A DNA stretch of 64,000 nucleotides from an uncultured Peptostreptococcaceae bacterium (lineage in GTDB: Bacteria > Bacillota > Clostridia > Peptostreptococcales > Anaerovoracaceae), in contig CAJOKT010000010.1 of NCBI GenBank assembly GCA_905235115.1, positions 1 through 64,000 of the forward strand, given 5' to 3'. A program made the translations under genes and the position numbers. Numbering within the stretch: the stretch's first letter is position 1; each line of letters begins with the position of its first letter. Below, piece after piece: positions 18,518-26,206 of this stretch. Under the pieces are notes generated by a model. It searched no databases, was not told the DNA's origin, and worked only from the letters and a program-made list of their open reading frames with translations.

Positions 18518-19888
18518 ATGAGCAGAAAGAAACTTTCATTCAGAAACAAGATATGCTACGGAATAGGCGGGATATGTGACAACACGCTGTACACTCTGAG
18601 CGGCACATATCTTTTACTTTTCCTTACCACAGTGGCGGGGGTATCGCCTGCAGTGGCCGGGACGATATCCGCTGTAGGATCCCTCTGGGAAGCCTTTGCG
18701 GGGCCTTACATAGGATACAGGTCGGATAACACGAAGAGCAGATTCGGCAAGAGGAGACCTTTCATGATGGCGGCATCGGTCCCCATAGCGGTGATGACCA
18801 GCCTCCTTTTCATGACCATCAACGCGGGACCCGCGGTTAAAACCGTGTACTATCTGGCTGTGATAGTGCTGTTCTGGACGTTTTTCAGCATGGACTTCGT
18901 GCCCTACGTCAGTCTGGGGGCGGATCTTACGGACGACTACCATGAACGCACGGTGCTCAGATCCTACGCCTACGTATTTAACCAGGTTGGCATGCTGATG
19001 GGTATGGTGCTTCCCACCCTCATAGTGAGCAGGGTGATGAAAACGGGAGCTGACGCCCAGAAAGGATGGCTTGCGGTTGGGATTTTCTGCGGCTTGATAG
19101 CAGGTGCATCTGCACTGATCTCCGCACTTACGGTCAGAACAGGAGATGGCGCAAAAAATATGCCTGAAGAAGCTCCCGGACCTAAGGGCAGGGCGGCAGG
19201 CGAGATCCTGAAGGAATATGCCTCTCTTCTAAAACTGAAGCCCATGAGATACATAGTTGTGGCTTCAGTGCTCTATCTGGTGGCCAACACCTTCTTCTCA
19301 TCTGACAGGGTATTCTTCATGACATATAACGCAGGCATGGGACAGGATAAGGTGTCCCTTGTGATGCTTGTGATAACTCTGTCGGGGATCGCCTTCGTGC
19401 CTGTCATAGAGAGGATGGCAGGGATGACTGACAAAACTTTGGCGTTCAGATACGGAATAGGCATTTCCGGGGCACTAATGATGGTACTCAGATTGTTCGA
19501 TGTGACTTCGCTTGCAGGAATTATTCTTGTGAGCCTGCTGTACTCTCTGGCAAACACCTGTTACTGGCAGCTGATGCCATCCATGATCTATGACATCACA
19601 GAGGTTGTGGAAGCTGAAACGGGAGAGTCCAGGACGGGAGCGGTCATATCCTTCCAGGCGCTGTCAGAATCCCTGTCAATTGCGGTGGGTCTTCAGGGAC
19701 TGGGTCTGATCCTGGGACTGGCAGGATTCGATGAGAGCATTGCGTTCAGTCTTCAGCCCGTATCTGCTCTTAACTGGATATCAAATTGCTTCACTCTTAT
19801 CCCCGGGCTCTTCATGGCCCTGGTATTCATAGTCATGCTAAAATATCCCATTAATAAAAGGACCATGGATGACATAAGGAAGTCATGA
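18518..19888 (+). CDS. GPH-type sugar/cation symporter (MFS superfamily)
   Basis: Integral membrane transporter of 456 aa with about 12 hydrophobic helices. The N-terminus (KLSFRNKICYGIGGICDNTLYTLSGTYLLLFLTTVAGVSPAVAG) and the loop GPYIGYRSDNTKSRFGKRRPFMM resemble the glycoside-pentoside-hexuronide:cation symporter family. The substrate is unknown. ATG 18518 is chosen for its AAGGAGG site; upstream in-frame codons lie inside the terminator and operator. Transcribed alone, under the palindromic operator. Confidence 0.8.
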   Translation: MSRKKLSFRNKICYGIGGICDNTLYTLSGTYLLLFLTTVAGVSPAVAGTISAVGSLWEAFAGPYIGYRSDNTKSRFGKRRPFMMAASVPIAVMTSLLFMTINAGPAVKTVYYLAVIVLFWTFFSMDFVPYVSLGADLTDDYHERTVLRSYAYVFNQVGMLMGMVLPTLIVSRVMKTGADAQKGWLAVGIFCGLIAGASALISALTVRTGDGAKNMPEEAPGPKGRAAGEILKEYASLLKLKPMRYIVVASVLYLVANTFFSSDRVFFMTYNAGMGQDKVSLVMLVITLSGIAFVPVIERMAGMTDKTLAFRYGIGISGALMMVLRLFDVTSLAGIILVSLLYSLANTCYWQLMPSMIYDITEVVEAETGESRTGAVISFQALSESLSIAVGLQGLGLILGLAGFDESIAFSLQPVSALNWISNCFTLIPGLFMALVFIVMLKYPINKRTMDDIRKS

Positions 19889-19908
19889 ACCTGACAATGA
19901 TATGAAGT

Positions 19909-20172
19909 TTGATTGAAGAGGGTGTGACAGAAAAAGGGGAAGACAGTTTATTGTTGATACATAAATCATATTACCCGAATGGGGACATCTCATTTTCCTA
20001 CATTCAACTGTCTTCAGTGGTGATTGCCACAGTGGCACCTTTGATGATCTACGGGGATAAAGGGCTTCAAGATATTTTCGGCGGCTGTCCGGGAATATGG
20101 ATAGCATTAGGATCGTTTGGACTGTTGTTGATATTACCGAAAATACGTAGGATCAAAGGAGATGGACAGTGA
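19909..20172 (+). pseudogene. Small membrane ORF, possible transporter remnant
   Basis: An 87-aa open frame beginning at a TTG codon with no clear ribosome site. The second half is hydrophobic (about residues 35-50 and 62-76) and ends IRRIKGDGQ, like the last helix and basic tail of an MFS-type permease. It follows the complete GPH transporter by 20 bp but is not a repeat of that protein's end. Base composition is more AT-rich than its neighbours. Either a small membrane protein or debris of a lost transporter gene. Confidence 0.35.
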
Positions 20173-20235
20173 CTCTGTCGAACATAGTTTTTCGCAAAAA
20201 CAGAAGAGCTATGCTTTATGTTTAGGTTAAAATAT

Positions 20236-20271
20236 AAAAGAGCAGATCTGAAACATCAGATCTGCTCTTTT
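20236..20271. terminator. Bidirectional terminator
   Basis: A perfect 16-bp stem (20236-20251 with 20256-20271), loop AACA, with A4 on one side and T4 on the other. It separates the plus-strand transporter region from the convergent minus-strand gene. Confidence 0.92.
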
Positions 20272-20284
20272 GGAATCAGCATTA

Positions 20285-20974
20285 TCAGTCTTCTTCAAAA
20301 TCTCTCATGCCCAGGATGTCTTCCTTTGTGACCTCCTGTCTTACTTCTTTTGGCCTGGAGGGGAAGACGTATCTCACCAGAGCATCTCTCACGTGGGAGG
20401 GTTCGATGCCCATGAGGGACGCGCAGCCGAATGCGATCACGGAGCGGAGAACATCTTCTATGTCCGTGGATCCTATGGTCACTCCTGCGAAAAGGTTTTT
20501 GTCATATCCAGGTATGAATCTGCTGATCATGCGGGACCCCGTGTCTGAAGCGGGCCTGTAGACCAGCTCGAAGCTGTAGCCTGAAGGGCCGGGTTTGATG
20601 TTCTGGGCGAAGAAATTTGCGTCCGGATCATCCAGGTCGAAGGTGAAGACCTTGGCGTCACAGGATGAAATGAGGTCCCTGAGAAGGGGATCCTTAAGCG
20701 GCGCCAGGACTCTGCCGCCCTTTGCCAGAAAGCGGACGTCCTCAGCACTGGTCTCCGTCAGGCCCTCGAAGGCCACGGATTCCGGCTTCGGATCTTTAGG
20801 GTCGGAGCCATCTACATCACGCTCTCCTCCGGTGAAGATCATGCTTCCGTCGGCGGACCTTCTGGATACCGGACTGATGGCCGTGTAATTAATGACGAAG
20901 TCGCAGAGAGGGACGCAGGAACCCTCTGACAGAGTTCTTTTGAGATATAGAGTTTTTCTGTCGCTTTTTGCCAT
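20285..20974 (-). CDS. Truncated Mur-ligase-like protein, function unknown
   Basis: A 229-aa protein. Residues about 88-215 follow the second half of a MurE/MurF-type central domain and the start of the C-terminal domain: LAPLKDPLLRDL, KVFTFDLDDPDANFFAQNIKPGPSGYSFELV, an RFIPGYDKNLFAGV segment in place of the usual GxHNxxNALAA, and the AFGCASLMGI helix. The ATP-binding GTNGKT loop and all of the N-terminal nucleotide-binding half are absent. The first 80 residues are not recognised. So it probably cannot ligate; it could be a regulatory or binding derivative. It lies just downstream of rpsT, beyond the rpsT terminator. Based on motif reading only. Confidence 0.5.
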   Translation of the reverse strand: MAKSDRKTLYLKRTLSEGSCVPLCDFVINYTAISPVSRRSADGSMIFTGGERDVDGSDPKDPKPESVAFEGLTETSAEDVRFLAKGGRVLAPLKDPLLRDLISSCDAKVFTFDLDDPDANFFAQNIKPGPSGYSFELVYRPASDTGSRMISRFIPGYDKNLFAGVTIGSTDIEDVLRSVIAFGCASLMGIEPSHVRDALVRYVFPSRPKEVRQEVTKEDILGMRDFEED

Positions 20975-20985
20975 GATATCTACCT

Positions 20986-21020
20986 AAAAAAAGAGCCCAG
21001 AGGAGACACATTCTCTGGGC
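20986..21020 (-). terminator. rpsT terminator
   Basis: On the minus strand GCCCAGAG and CTCTGGGC form an 8-bp stem with a 10-nt loop, followed by TCTTTTTTT. Confidence 0.9.
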
Positions 21021-21072
21021 CAGTTGCTCATTCTTACGCATTTAACTTATGCGCTGTGGGGACGGGTGAGAC

Positions 21073-21345
21073 TTATTTCGCAGCCTTTAAGTTATTGAGC
21101 CTTCCGGCCAGTCTTGAAGTTTTACGAGAAGCTGCATTCTTGGAAATAGTTCCCTTAGCGGCTGCCTGCATGAGCTCCTTTTCAGCGAGTCTGAAAGTCT
21201 CCTCAGCCTTCTCGAGGTCTTCCTCTGCGAGGGCGTTGTCAAAGTTCTTAAGGACGTCCTTAAGGTGACCCTTGATCCTTCTGTTCGTCGCTGTCTTCTT
21301 GTTGATTACCTGAATTCTCTTCTTCGCGGATTTAATGTTAGCCAT
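21073..21345 (-). CDS. rpsT: 30S ribosomal protein S20
   Basis: A 90-aa, Lys-rich helical protein binding the 5' domain of 16S rRNA. The N-terminus MANIKSAKKRIQV and the C-terminal NAASRKTSRLAGRLNNL are diagnostic. The ribosome site reads GGGGTGA upstream. It has its own strong promoter about 90 bp upstream and a terminator downstream. Confidence 0.98.
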   Translation of the reverse strand: MANIKSAKKRIQVINKKTATNRRIKGHLKDVLKNFDNALAEEDLEKAEETFRLAEKELMQAAAKGTISKNAASRKTSRLAGRLNNLKAAK

Positions 21346-21433
21346 AAAATTTTCACCCCACTTTATATTATTTTGTTTCTCGGCCCGGGGTTCGGGTTAA
21401 AAACCTCCGGAGCACAATAAATTCGCGACTATT

Positions 21434-21462
21434 ATTATATATGGCGACTCTCTAAAAAGCAA
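21434..21462 (-). promoter_or_regulatory. Sigma-A promoter of rpsT
   Basis: Reading the minus strand: TTGCTT (21457-21462), a 17-bp spacer, and a perfect TATAAT (21434-21439). The leader of roughly 80 nt to rpsT has GC-rich inverted segments (CTCCGGAG, CCCGGG) that could fold. Confidence 0.85.
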
Positions 21463-21598
21463 GGGAAATTTGCGTGATTTTGAAGGAATATTATCACGTC
21501 CGGATGGCCTGCTGCCTGCACGCAAAAAACGGGTTCAGGCCGTAAACTGCCGGCAGGGATGTCCCGCATCGTACGCGAACTGATCCCGCAAAATATAA
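21463..21598. other. Intergenic stretch without a recognised gene
   Basis: Together with flanking promoters, the interval 21346-21709 separates divergent rpsT and rmuC. In this central part I see no open frame with a ribosome site; it holds an ACGCAAAAAACG stretch near 21521 and GC-rich segments without a convincing hairpin. Confidence 0.6.
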
Positions 21599-21631
21599 GT
21601 GCTTTATTTGAAAGCACAAAAGTGGTATGAT
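21599..21631 (+). promoter_or_regulatory. rmuC-deoB-pdp promoter with inverted repeat
   Basis: Extended -10 TGGTATGAT with TATGAT at 21626-21631. The inverted repeat GTGCTTT-ATTTG-AAAGCAC (21599-21617) covers the -35 position (TTTATT, weak), so a regulator could compete with polymerase. A further CCGCAA/TTGCGG pair (21650-21675) lies in the leader. Confidence 0.6.
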
Positions 21632-21709
21632 GTATTCGTGAAAAGTTGACCGCAAGAGGGCAGAAGGTTTTGCGGCTTTATTCAAAGGGTATTTTGCAAA
21701 GGGGACATC

Positions 21710-22873
21710 ATGGATAGTATTATGAACGTTCTTGACACGAACACGCTTTTAGTACTGGTAATGATAACATCGGTGGCGGCCCTCATCGCCATCATCGCCC
21801 TGATCATCTCCAACAGGGGGCTTTCCAGGGAGCTGGACGTCCTTTCAAGGGCCTACACGGAAGTGGGCAGCAGGACCGGCGAACTGATGGACGCCAGACT
21901 GTCTGACATGAACCGCAGGATCTCGGACATGGCCATTCAGAACGAGGCCAGCCTGGAGAAGATGCGGCTGACTGTGGACGATAAACTGCAGAAGACTCTG
22001 GACGACAGGCTGACCAACTCTTTCAGCCAGGTCAGCGACCGGCTTGAGCAGGTCTACAGGGGTCTGGGCGAGATGCAGACTCTGGCTCAGGGAGTAGGGG
22101 ATCTCAAGAAGGTGCTCTCCAACGTGAAGACCAGAGGGACTCTGGGCGAGGTACAGCTGGGAGCGATCCTGAGAGAGATACTCTCAAAAGACCAGTACTC
22201 CGAGAACATAGCCACCAAGCCGGGTTCCTCCGACAGGGTGGAATTCGCAGTCAAACTTCCGGGAGACGGAGAGAGGCCGGTGTACCTGCCCATAGATTCC
22301 AAGTTCCCGGGAGAGAGATACGCCAGGCTGAGGGACGCCTCCGAAAGCGGCTCAAGAGAGCTGGTAGAAGCTGCCTGGAAGGCCCTGGAGCAGGTGATCA
22401 AGGCAGAGGCAAAAGACATATCGGACAAGTACATCGCACCCCCTTACACCACGGATTTTGCGGTGATGTTCCTTCCTTTTGAGGGACTTTATTCCGAGGT
22501 GGTGAACAGAGGTATGATAGAGGTCCTTCAGAGGGACTATCACGTGAACATAGCAGGCCCCGCCACTATGGCTGCTCTTCTGAACAGCCTTCAGATGGGC
22601 TTCAGGACTCTGGCCATAGAGAAACATTCCAGCGAGGTCTGGGAGATACTGGGAGCTGTAAAGACCGAGTTCTCCAGCTTCTCAGAAGTCCTGGCCAGCA
22701 CCAGGAAGAGGCTGAGGCAGGCAGATGAGGATCTGGACAAGCTGGTTGGAGCCAGGACCAGGGCCATCGAAAGGAAGCTCAGGTCCGTGGAGGCCTGGAG
22801 TCACGGGGATAAGGATGAGGACCCTCTTATGACGGAAGCCCTTTACGGGGACTCCGAAGACGAAGATCATTGA
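21710..22873 (+). CDS. rmuC: DNA recombination protein RmuC homolog
   Basis: RmuC family, 387 aa; the E. coli member limits inversions at short repeats and has a PD-(D/E)XK-type nuclease fold. Seen here: an N-terminal membrane helix (about 13-33), a coiled-coil segment (about 35-135), and the RmuC core (LKKVLSNVKTRGTLGEVQLGAILREIL, then LPIDSKFPGERY and FLPFEGLYSEV). The Asp and Lys of the PIDSKFP motif are likely catalytic. It leads an apparent operon with a phosphoesterase, deoB and pdp. The acidic C-terminus is short. Confidence 0.93.
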   Translation: MDSIMNVLDTNTLLVLVMITSVAALIAIIALIISNRGLSRELDVLSRAYTEVGSRTGELMDARLSDMNRRISDMAIQNEASLEKMRLTVDDKLQKTLDDRLTNSFSQVSDRLEQVYRGLGEMQTLAQGVGDLKKVLSNVKTRGTLGEVQLGAILREILSKDQYSENIATKPGSSDRVEFAVKLPGDGERPVYLPIDSKFPGERYARLRDASESGSRELVEAAWKALEQVIKAEAKDISDKYIAPPYTTDFAVMFLPFEGLYSEVVNRGMIEVLQRDYHVNIAGPATMAALLNSLQMGFRTLAIEKHSSEVWEILGAVKTEFSSFSEVLASTRKRLRQADEDLDKLVGARTRAIERKLRSVEAWSHGDKDEDPLMTEALYGDSEDEDH

Positions 22874-22891
22874 TACAGGAAAACATACAGA

Positions 22892-23629
22892 ATGAGATTT
22901 TTTGCGATCGCTGACCCTCATCTCTCCTTCGATGAGGAGGGGGTCATGCAGAAACCCATGTCGGTCTTCGGACCCATATGGGATGATCACTGGCAAAAAC
23001 TGAAGAAATGCTGGACGGAGACGGTCACCGGCGATGACTGCGTAATTGTGGCGGGGGACATCTCCTGGGGCATGAAGCTGGAGGAGGCCAGGGTGGACCT
23101 GGACCACCTGAGGGAACTTCCCGGGATCAAGGTGTTCTTCAAGGGAAATCATGATCTTTGGTGGATCTCCCAGAAGAGCCTGGACATGCTTTACGCCGAA
23201 GAGGATGAGAACGGTGTGATGGTGCCGGATCCCAGGATGAGGTTCATAAAGAATGACGCCTTCGTTTCCGACGGAGTCGCGGTCTGCGGCACCAGAGGAT
23301 GGGTCTGCCCGGGCTCCGACGAGTTCACCGAGCACGACATGAAGATATATCTCAGGGAAGCCGGAAGGCTGGAGAGGTCCCTTCAGGCAGGCAGGGACAG
23401 CGGGGCGGAGACCCTCATAGGAGTGCTCCATTACCCGCCCACCAATGACATGCATCAGCCCTCGCTTTTCACCCGGCTCATGGAGGAGTACGGGGTGAAG
23501 ACCTGCGTATACGGGCATCTGCACAAGCAGGAGAATTTCAAAAGAGGCATCAAGGGTGTCTTAAACGGCGTTGAATACAGGCTGGTGAGCTACGACTACG
23601 TGGAAGGTCAGCCGGTCAGGATAATTTAG
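22892..23629 (+). CDS. Calcineurin-like metallophosphoesterase
   Basis: A cytoplasmic two-metal phosphoesterase of 245 aa. Ordered metal-binding motifs are DPHL (residues about 8-11), GDISWG (about 53-58), GNHDLWW (about 86-92), H near 185 and the C-terminal YGHLHKQ (about 208-214). The substrate is not evident. It sits 18 bp after rmuC and 12 bp before deoB, suggesting a nucleotide-related role, but that rests only on position. Confidence 0.88.
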   Translation: MRFFAIADPHLSFDEEGVMQKPMSVFGPIWDDHWQKLKKCWTETVTGDDCVIVAGDISWGMKLEEARVDLDHLRELPGIKVFFKGNHDLWWISQKSLDMLYAEEDENGVMVPDPRMRFIKNDAFVSDGVAVCGTRGWVCPGSDEFTEHDMKIYLREAGRLERSLQAGRDSGAETLIGVLHYPPTNDMHQPSLFTRLMEEYGVKTCVYGHLHKQENFKRGIKGVLNGVEYRLVSYDYVEGQPVRII

Positions 23630-23641
23630 GAGGAACAAGCA

Positions 23642-24814
23642 ATGAAGGTTTTGATAGTGGTAACAGATTCTCTGGGCGTGGGAGCAATGCCGGACGCACC
23701 CAACTACGGGGACTATGATGTGGATACCTTCGGACACATCTGGAAGTTCAACGGAGGACTCCACATCCCCAACATGCTGAAGCTGGGGTGGGGAAACATA
23801 GAAGGCATTCTGGACGGTGAGCTCAAGACGGAGGATCCCATCGGCTCTTTCGGCAGGATGGCTGAAGCTTCAAAGGGAAAGGACACCACTACCGGTCACT
23901 GGGAGATCGCAGGACTGAAGACGGAGGTGCCCTTCAAGACCTATCCTGACGGATTTCCCAGGGAATTCATGGACAAGTATGAAGAGGCCATAGGCATCCG
24001 ATGCCTGGGGAACTGCACGGCTTCCGGCACGCAGATCATAGAGGACTACGGAGACGAGCATGAAGCCACTGGAAAGCCCATTGTCTATACATCTGCCGAT
24101 TCCGTATTCCAGATCGCAATGAACGTTCAGAAGTTCGGCCTGGACACTCTCTACAGATACTGCGAGACCGCTCGTGAGATGCTGGTGGGCGAGTTCGCCT
24201 GCGGACGGGTCATTGCAAGGCCTTACATCGTAAATGAGGACGGCGAGAGGGAGAGGACCTCCGACAGGAGAGATTACTCGGTAACACCTTTTGCGGAGAC
24301 CATCCTGAACAAGGTGGAGCAGGCAGGCCTCACGGTCTATGCCGTGGGCAAGATCAGCGACATCTTCAACGGCTGGGGCGTGACGGAATCGGTCCACAAC
24401 ACGGACGACATGAACGGTGTGGACAACACTCTGGAGGCTCTTGACAAGGACTTCAACGGATTCATCTTCACCAATCTGGTGGACTTTGATTCCAAGTACG
24501 GACACAGACGTGACCCCAAGGGCTACGGAGAGAACATCGAGAGATTCGACAGAAGACTTCCCGAGATCATAGAACATCTGGGAGATGATGACATACTGTT
24601 CATCACCGCCGACCACGGAAACGATCCCACCTACACAGGCACGGATCACACGAGAGAATACGTCCCGCTCATCGCTTACGGCAAAAAAGTCAAGGCCGGA
24701 GTGGACCTGGGCACCAGAGCAAGCTTCGCTGATCTGGGAGCCACGGTCTGCGACCTGCTTGGCGCCGGGCAGACGGGATTCGGAACTTCGTTCAAAGAGG
24801 AGATACTCAAATGA
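23642..24814 (+). CDS. deoB: Phosphopentomutase
   Basis: Interconverts (deoxy)ribose 1- and 5-phosphates in nucleoside salvage. It is 390 aa, of the alkaline phosphatase superfamily, with metal ligands in VVTDSLGVGAMPDA (about 6-19) and TADHGNDPTYTGTDHTRE near 320-337. The catalytic Thr is in KGKDTTTGHWE near 78-88. An AGGAGG site precedes ATG 23642. It overlaps pdp by 4 bp, matching the chemistry: pdp releases the pentose 1-phosphate and deoB isomerises it. Confidence 0.98.
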   Translation: MKVLIVVTDSLGVGAMPDAPNYGDYDVDTFGHIWKFNGGLHIPNMLKLGWGNIEGILDGELKTEDPIGSFGRMAEASKGKDTTTGHWEIAGLKTEVPFKTYPDGFPREFMDKYEEAIGIRCLGNCTASGTQIIEDYGDEHEATGKPIVYTSADSVFQIAMNVQKFGLDTLYRYCETAREMLVGEFACGRVIARPYIVNEDGERERTSDRRDYSVTPFAETILNKVEQAGLTVYAVGKISDIFNGWGVTESVHNTDDMNGVDNTLEALDKDFNGFIFTNLVDFDSKYGHRRDPKGYGENIERFDRRLPEIIEHLGDDDILFITADHGNDPTYTGTDHTREYVPLIAYGKKVKAGVDLGTRASFADLGATVCDLLGAGQTGFGTSFKEEILK

Positions 24815-26124
24815 ATTTCAACATGAATGATCTGATAATCAAGAAGAGGGACGGCAAGCCCCTCTCCACGGAAGAGATCAACTGGATCATAGACGGCACG
24901 GTAAAGGGCACTATCCCAGATTACCAGCTGTCGGCCCTTCTCATGGCCATATTTTTCCGCGGACTGGACAGGGATGAGACTTACGCTCTCACCGCAGCCA
25001 TGAGATATTCCGGAGACATCGTGGATCTCAGCGCCATAAGAGGCATCAAGGTGGACAAGCATTCCACCGGTGGAGTAGGGGATAAGACCACCCTTGTGGT
25101 AGCTCCGCTCGCCTCAGCCTGCGGAGTTCCCATCGCCAAGATGTCCGGAAGAGGACTTGGATTCACAGGCGGCACCGTAGATAAGATGGAATCCATTCCG
25201 GGATTCAGGATCGAACTGGAGCCGGAGGAGTTCCTTGCCCAGGTGAGAGATATAGGCATGGCGGTCATCGGGCAGAGCGCCCACATCGACCCTGCTGACA
25301 AAAAACTCTACGCTTTGAGGGACGTCACGGGCACGGTGGATAACTTCGGTCTCATCGCGTCATCCATCATGAGCAAAAAACTTGCTGCCGGCTCCGATGC
25401 CATCGTCCTTGACGTGAAGTGCGGCGAGGGAGCCTTCATGGAAAACATCGAAGACGCGGTGACACTGGCCGATCTCATGGTGGACATAGGCTACGACGCG
25501 GGACGGAGGACCGTGGCCTGCATAACTGACATGAGCCAGCCTCTTGGTAAGGCAGTGGGAAATGCCCTTGAGGTCATGGAAGCCATAGATACCCTCTACG
25601 GAAGAGGGCCTGAGGACATCACCGAACTTTCAGTGAAGCTTGCGGGTATCATGATCTACCTGGGCGGAAAGGCGGAGACCCCAGAGGACGGCCAGAAACT
25701 GGCCGGGGAGGCCCTTACCAGCCGCACAGGACTTACTCAGATGAGGATGTTCATCGAAGCCCAGGGAGGAAACGGCGACGTGATCTACGATTACAGTCTG
25801 TTCCCCCAGCCTGCTCACTCTCTTGAACTGAGAGCTTCATGCTCCGGATACGTGGCGAAGATCAATGCGAGACAGATCGGGCTGGCCTCTCAGCATCTGG
25901 GCGCGGGCAGAGCTTCCAAGGAAGATAAGATAGATCTTTCTGCAGGAATCGTCCTCAACAAAAAAGTAGGAGACCGGGTGGAGGAAGGAGAGCTTCTCCT
26001 CACGCTTCTCGGAAACGACCAGACCAAGCTTGAGGCAGGACAGAGACTGGCGGAGAGGGCATTCCGGTTCTCGGATGAGCCGGTGGAGAGACCTGAGCTC
26101 ATAAAGGAGATCATCGGGCTTTGA
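24811..26124 (+). CDS. pdp: Pyrimidine-nucleoside phosphorylase
   Basis: Cleaves uridine, deoxyuridine or thymidine with phosphate to base and pentose 1-phosphate. It is 437 aa, with the family signature KVDKHSTGGVGDKTTL near 82-97 and KMSGRGLGFTGGTVDKMES near 110-128. ATG 24811 forms an ATGA overlap with deoB; an in-frame ATG at 24823 is an alternative start. It ends the rmuC-phosphoesterase-deoB-pdp run; no terminator was found before the next promoter. Confidence 0.97.
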   Translation: MNFNMNDLIIKKRDGKPLSTEEINWIIDGTVKGTIPDYQLSALLMAIFFRGLDRDETYALTAAMRYSGDIVDLSAIRGIKVDKHSTGGVGDKTTLVVAPLASACGVPIAKMSGRGLGFTGGTVDKMESIPGFRIELEPEEFLAQVRDIGMAVIGQSAHIDPADKKLYALRDVTGTVDNFGLIASSIMSKKLAAGSDAIVLDVKCGEGAFMENIEDAVTLADLMVDIGYDAGRRTVACITDMSQPLGKAVGNALEVMEAIDTLYGRGPEDITELSVKLAGIMIYLGGKAETPEDGQKLAGEALTSRTGLTQMRMFIEAQGGNGDVIYDYSLFPQPAHSLELRASCSGYVAKINARQIGLASQHLGAGRASKEDKIDLSAGIVLNKKVGDRVEEGELLLTLLGNDQTKLEAGQRLAERAFRFSDEPVERPELIKEIIGL

Positions 26125-26135
26125 TGTTTTGCGCC

Positions 26136-26164
26136 TTGTTGAGGGCAGGATGTTGTGTTATAAT
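26136..26164 (+). promoter_or_regulatory. Promoter of the BMP-type gene
   Basis: TTGTTG (26136-26141), a 17-bp spacer and a perfect TATAAT (26159-26164) with TG extension. One copy of the recurring octamer TTTTGCGC lies just upstream at 26127. Confidence 0.85.
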
Positions 26165-26206
26165 ACTCAAGGTCATCTTCAAATCTGAAGGAAAAGGATA
26201 TTACAT

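Noticed and set aside
20303-20561. Plus-strand frames opposite the Mur-like gene
   Set aside because: No ribosome site, and the minus-strand frame shows recognisable protein motifs.
24811-26124. Thymidine phosphorylase deoA instead of pdp
   Set aside because: The length of 437 aa and the association with Firmicute-type motifs fit pyrimidine-nucleoside phosphorylase better, although the two families overlap in function.
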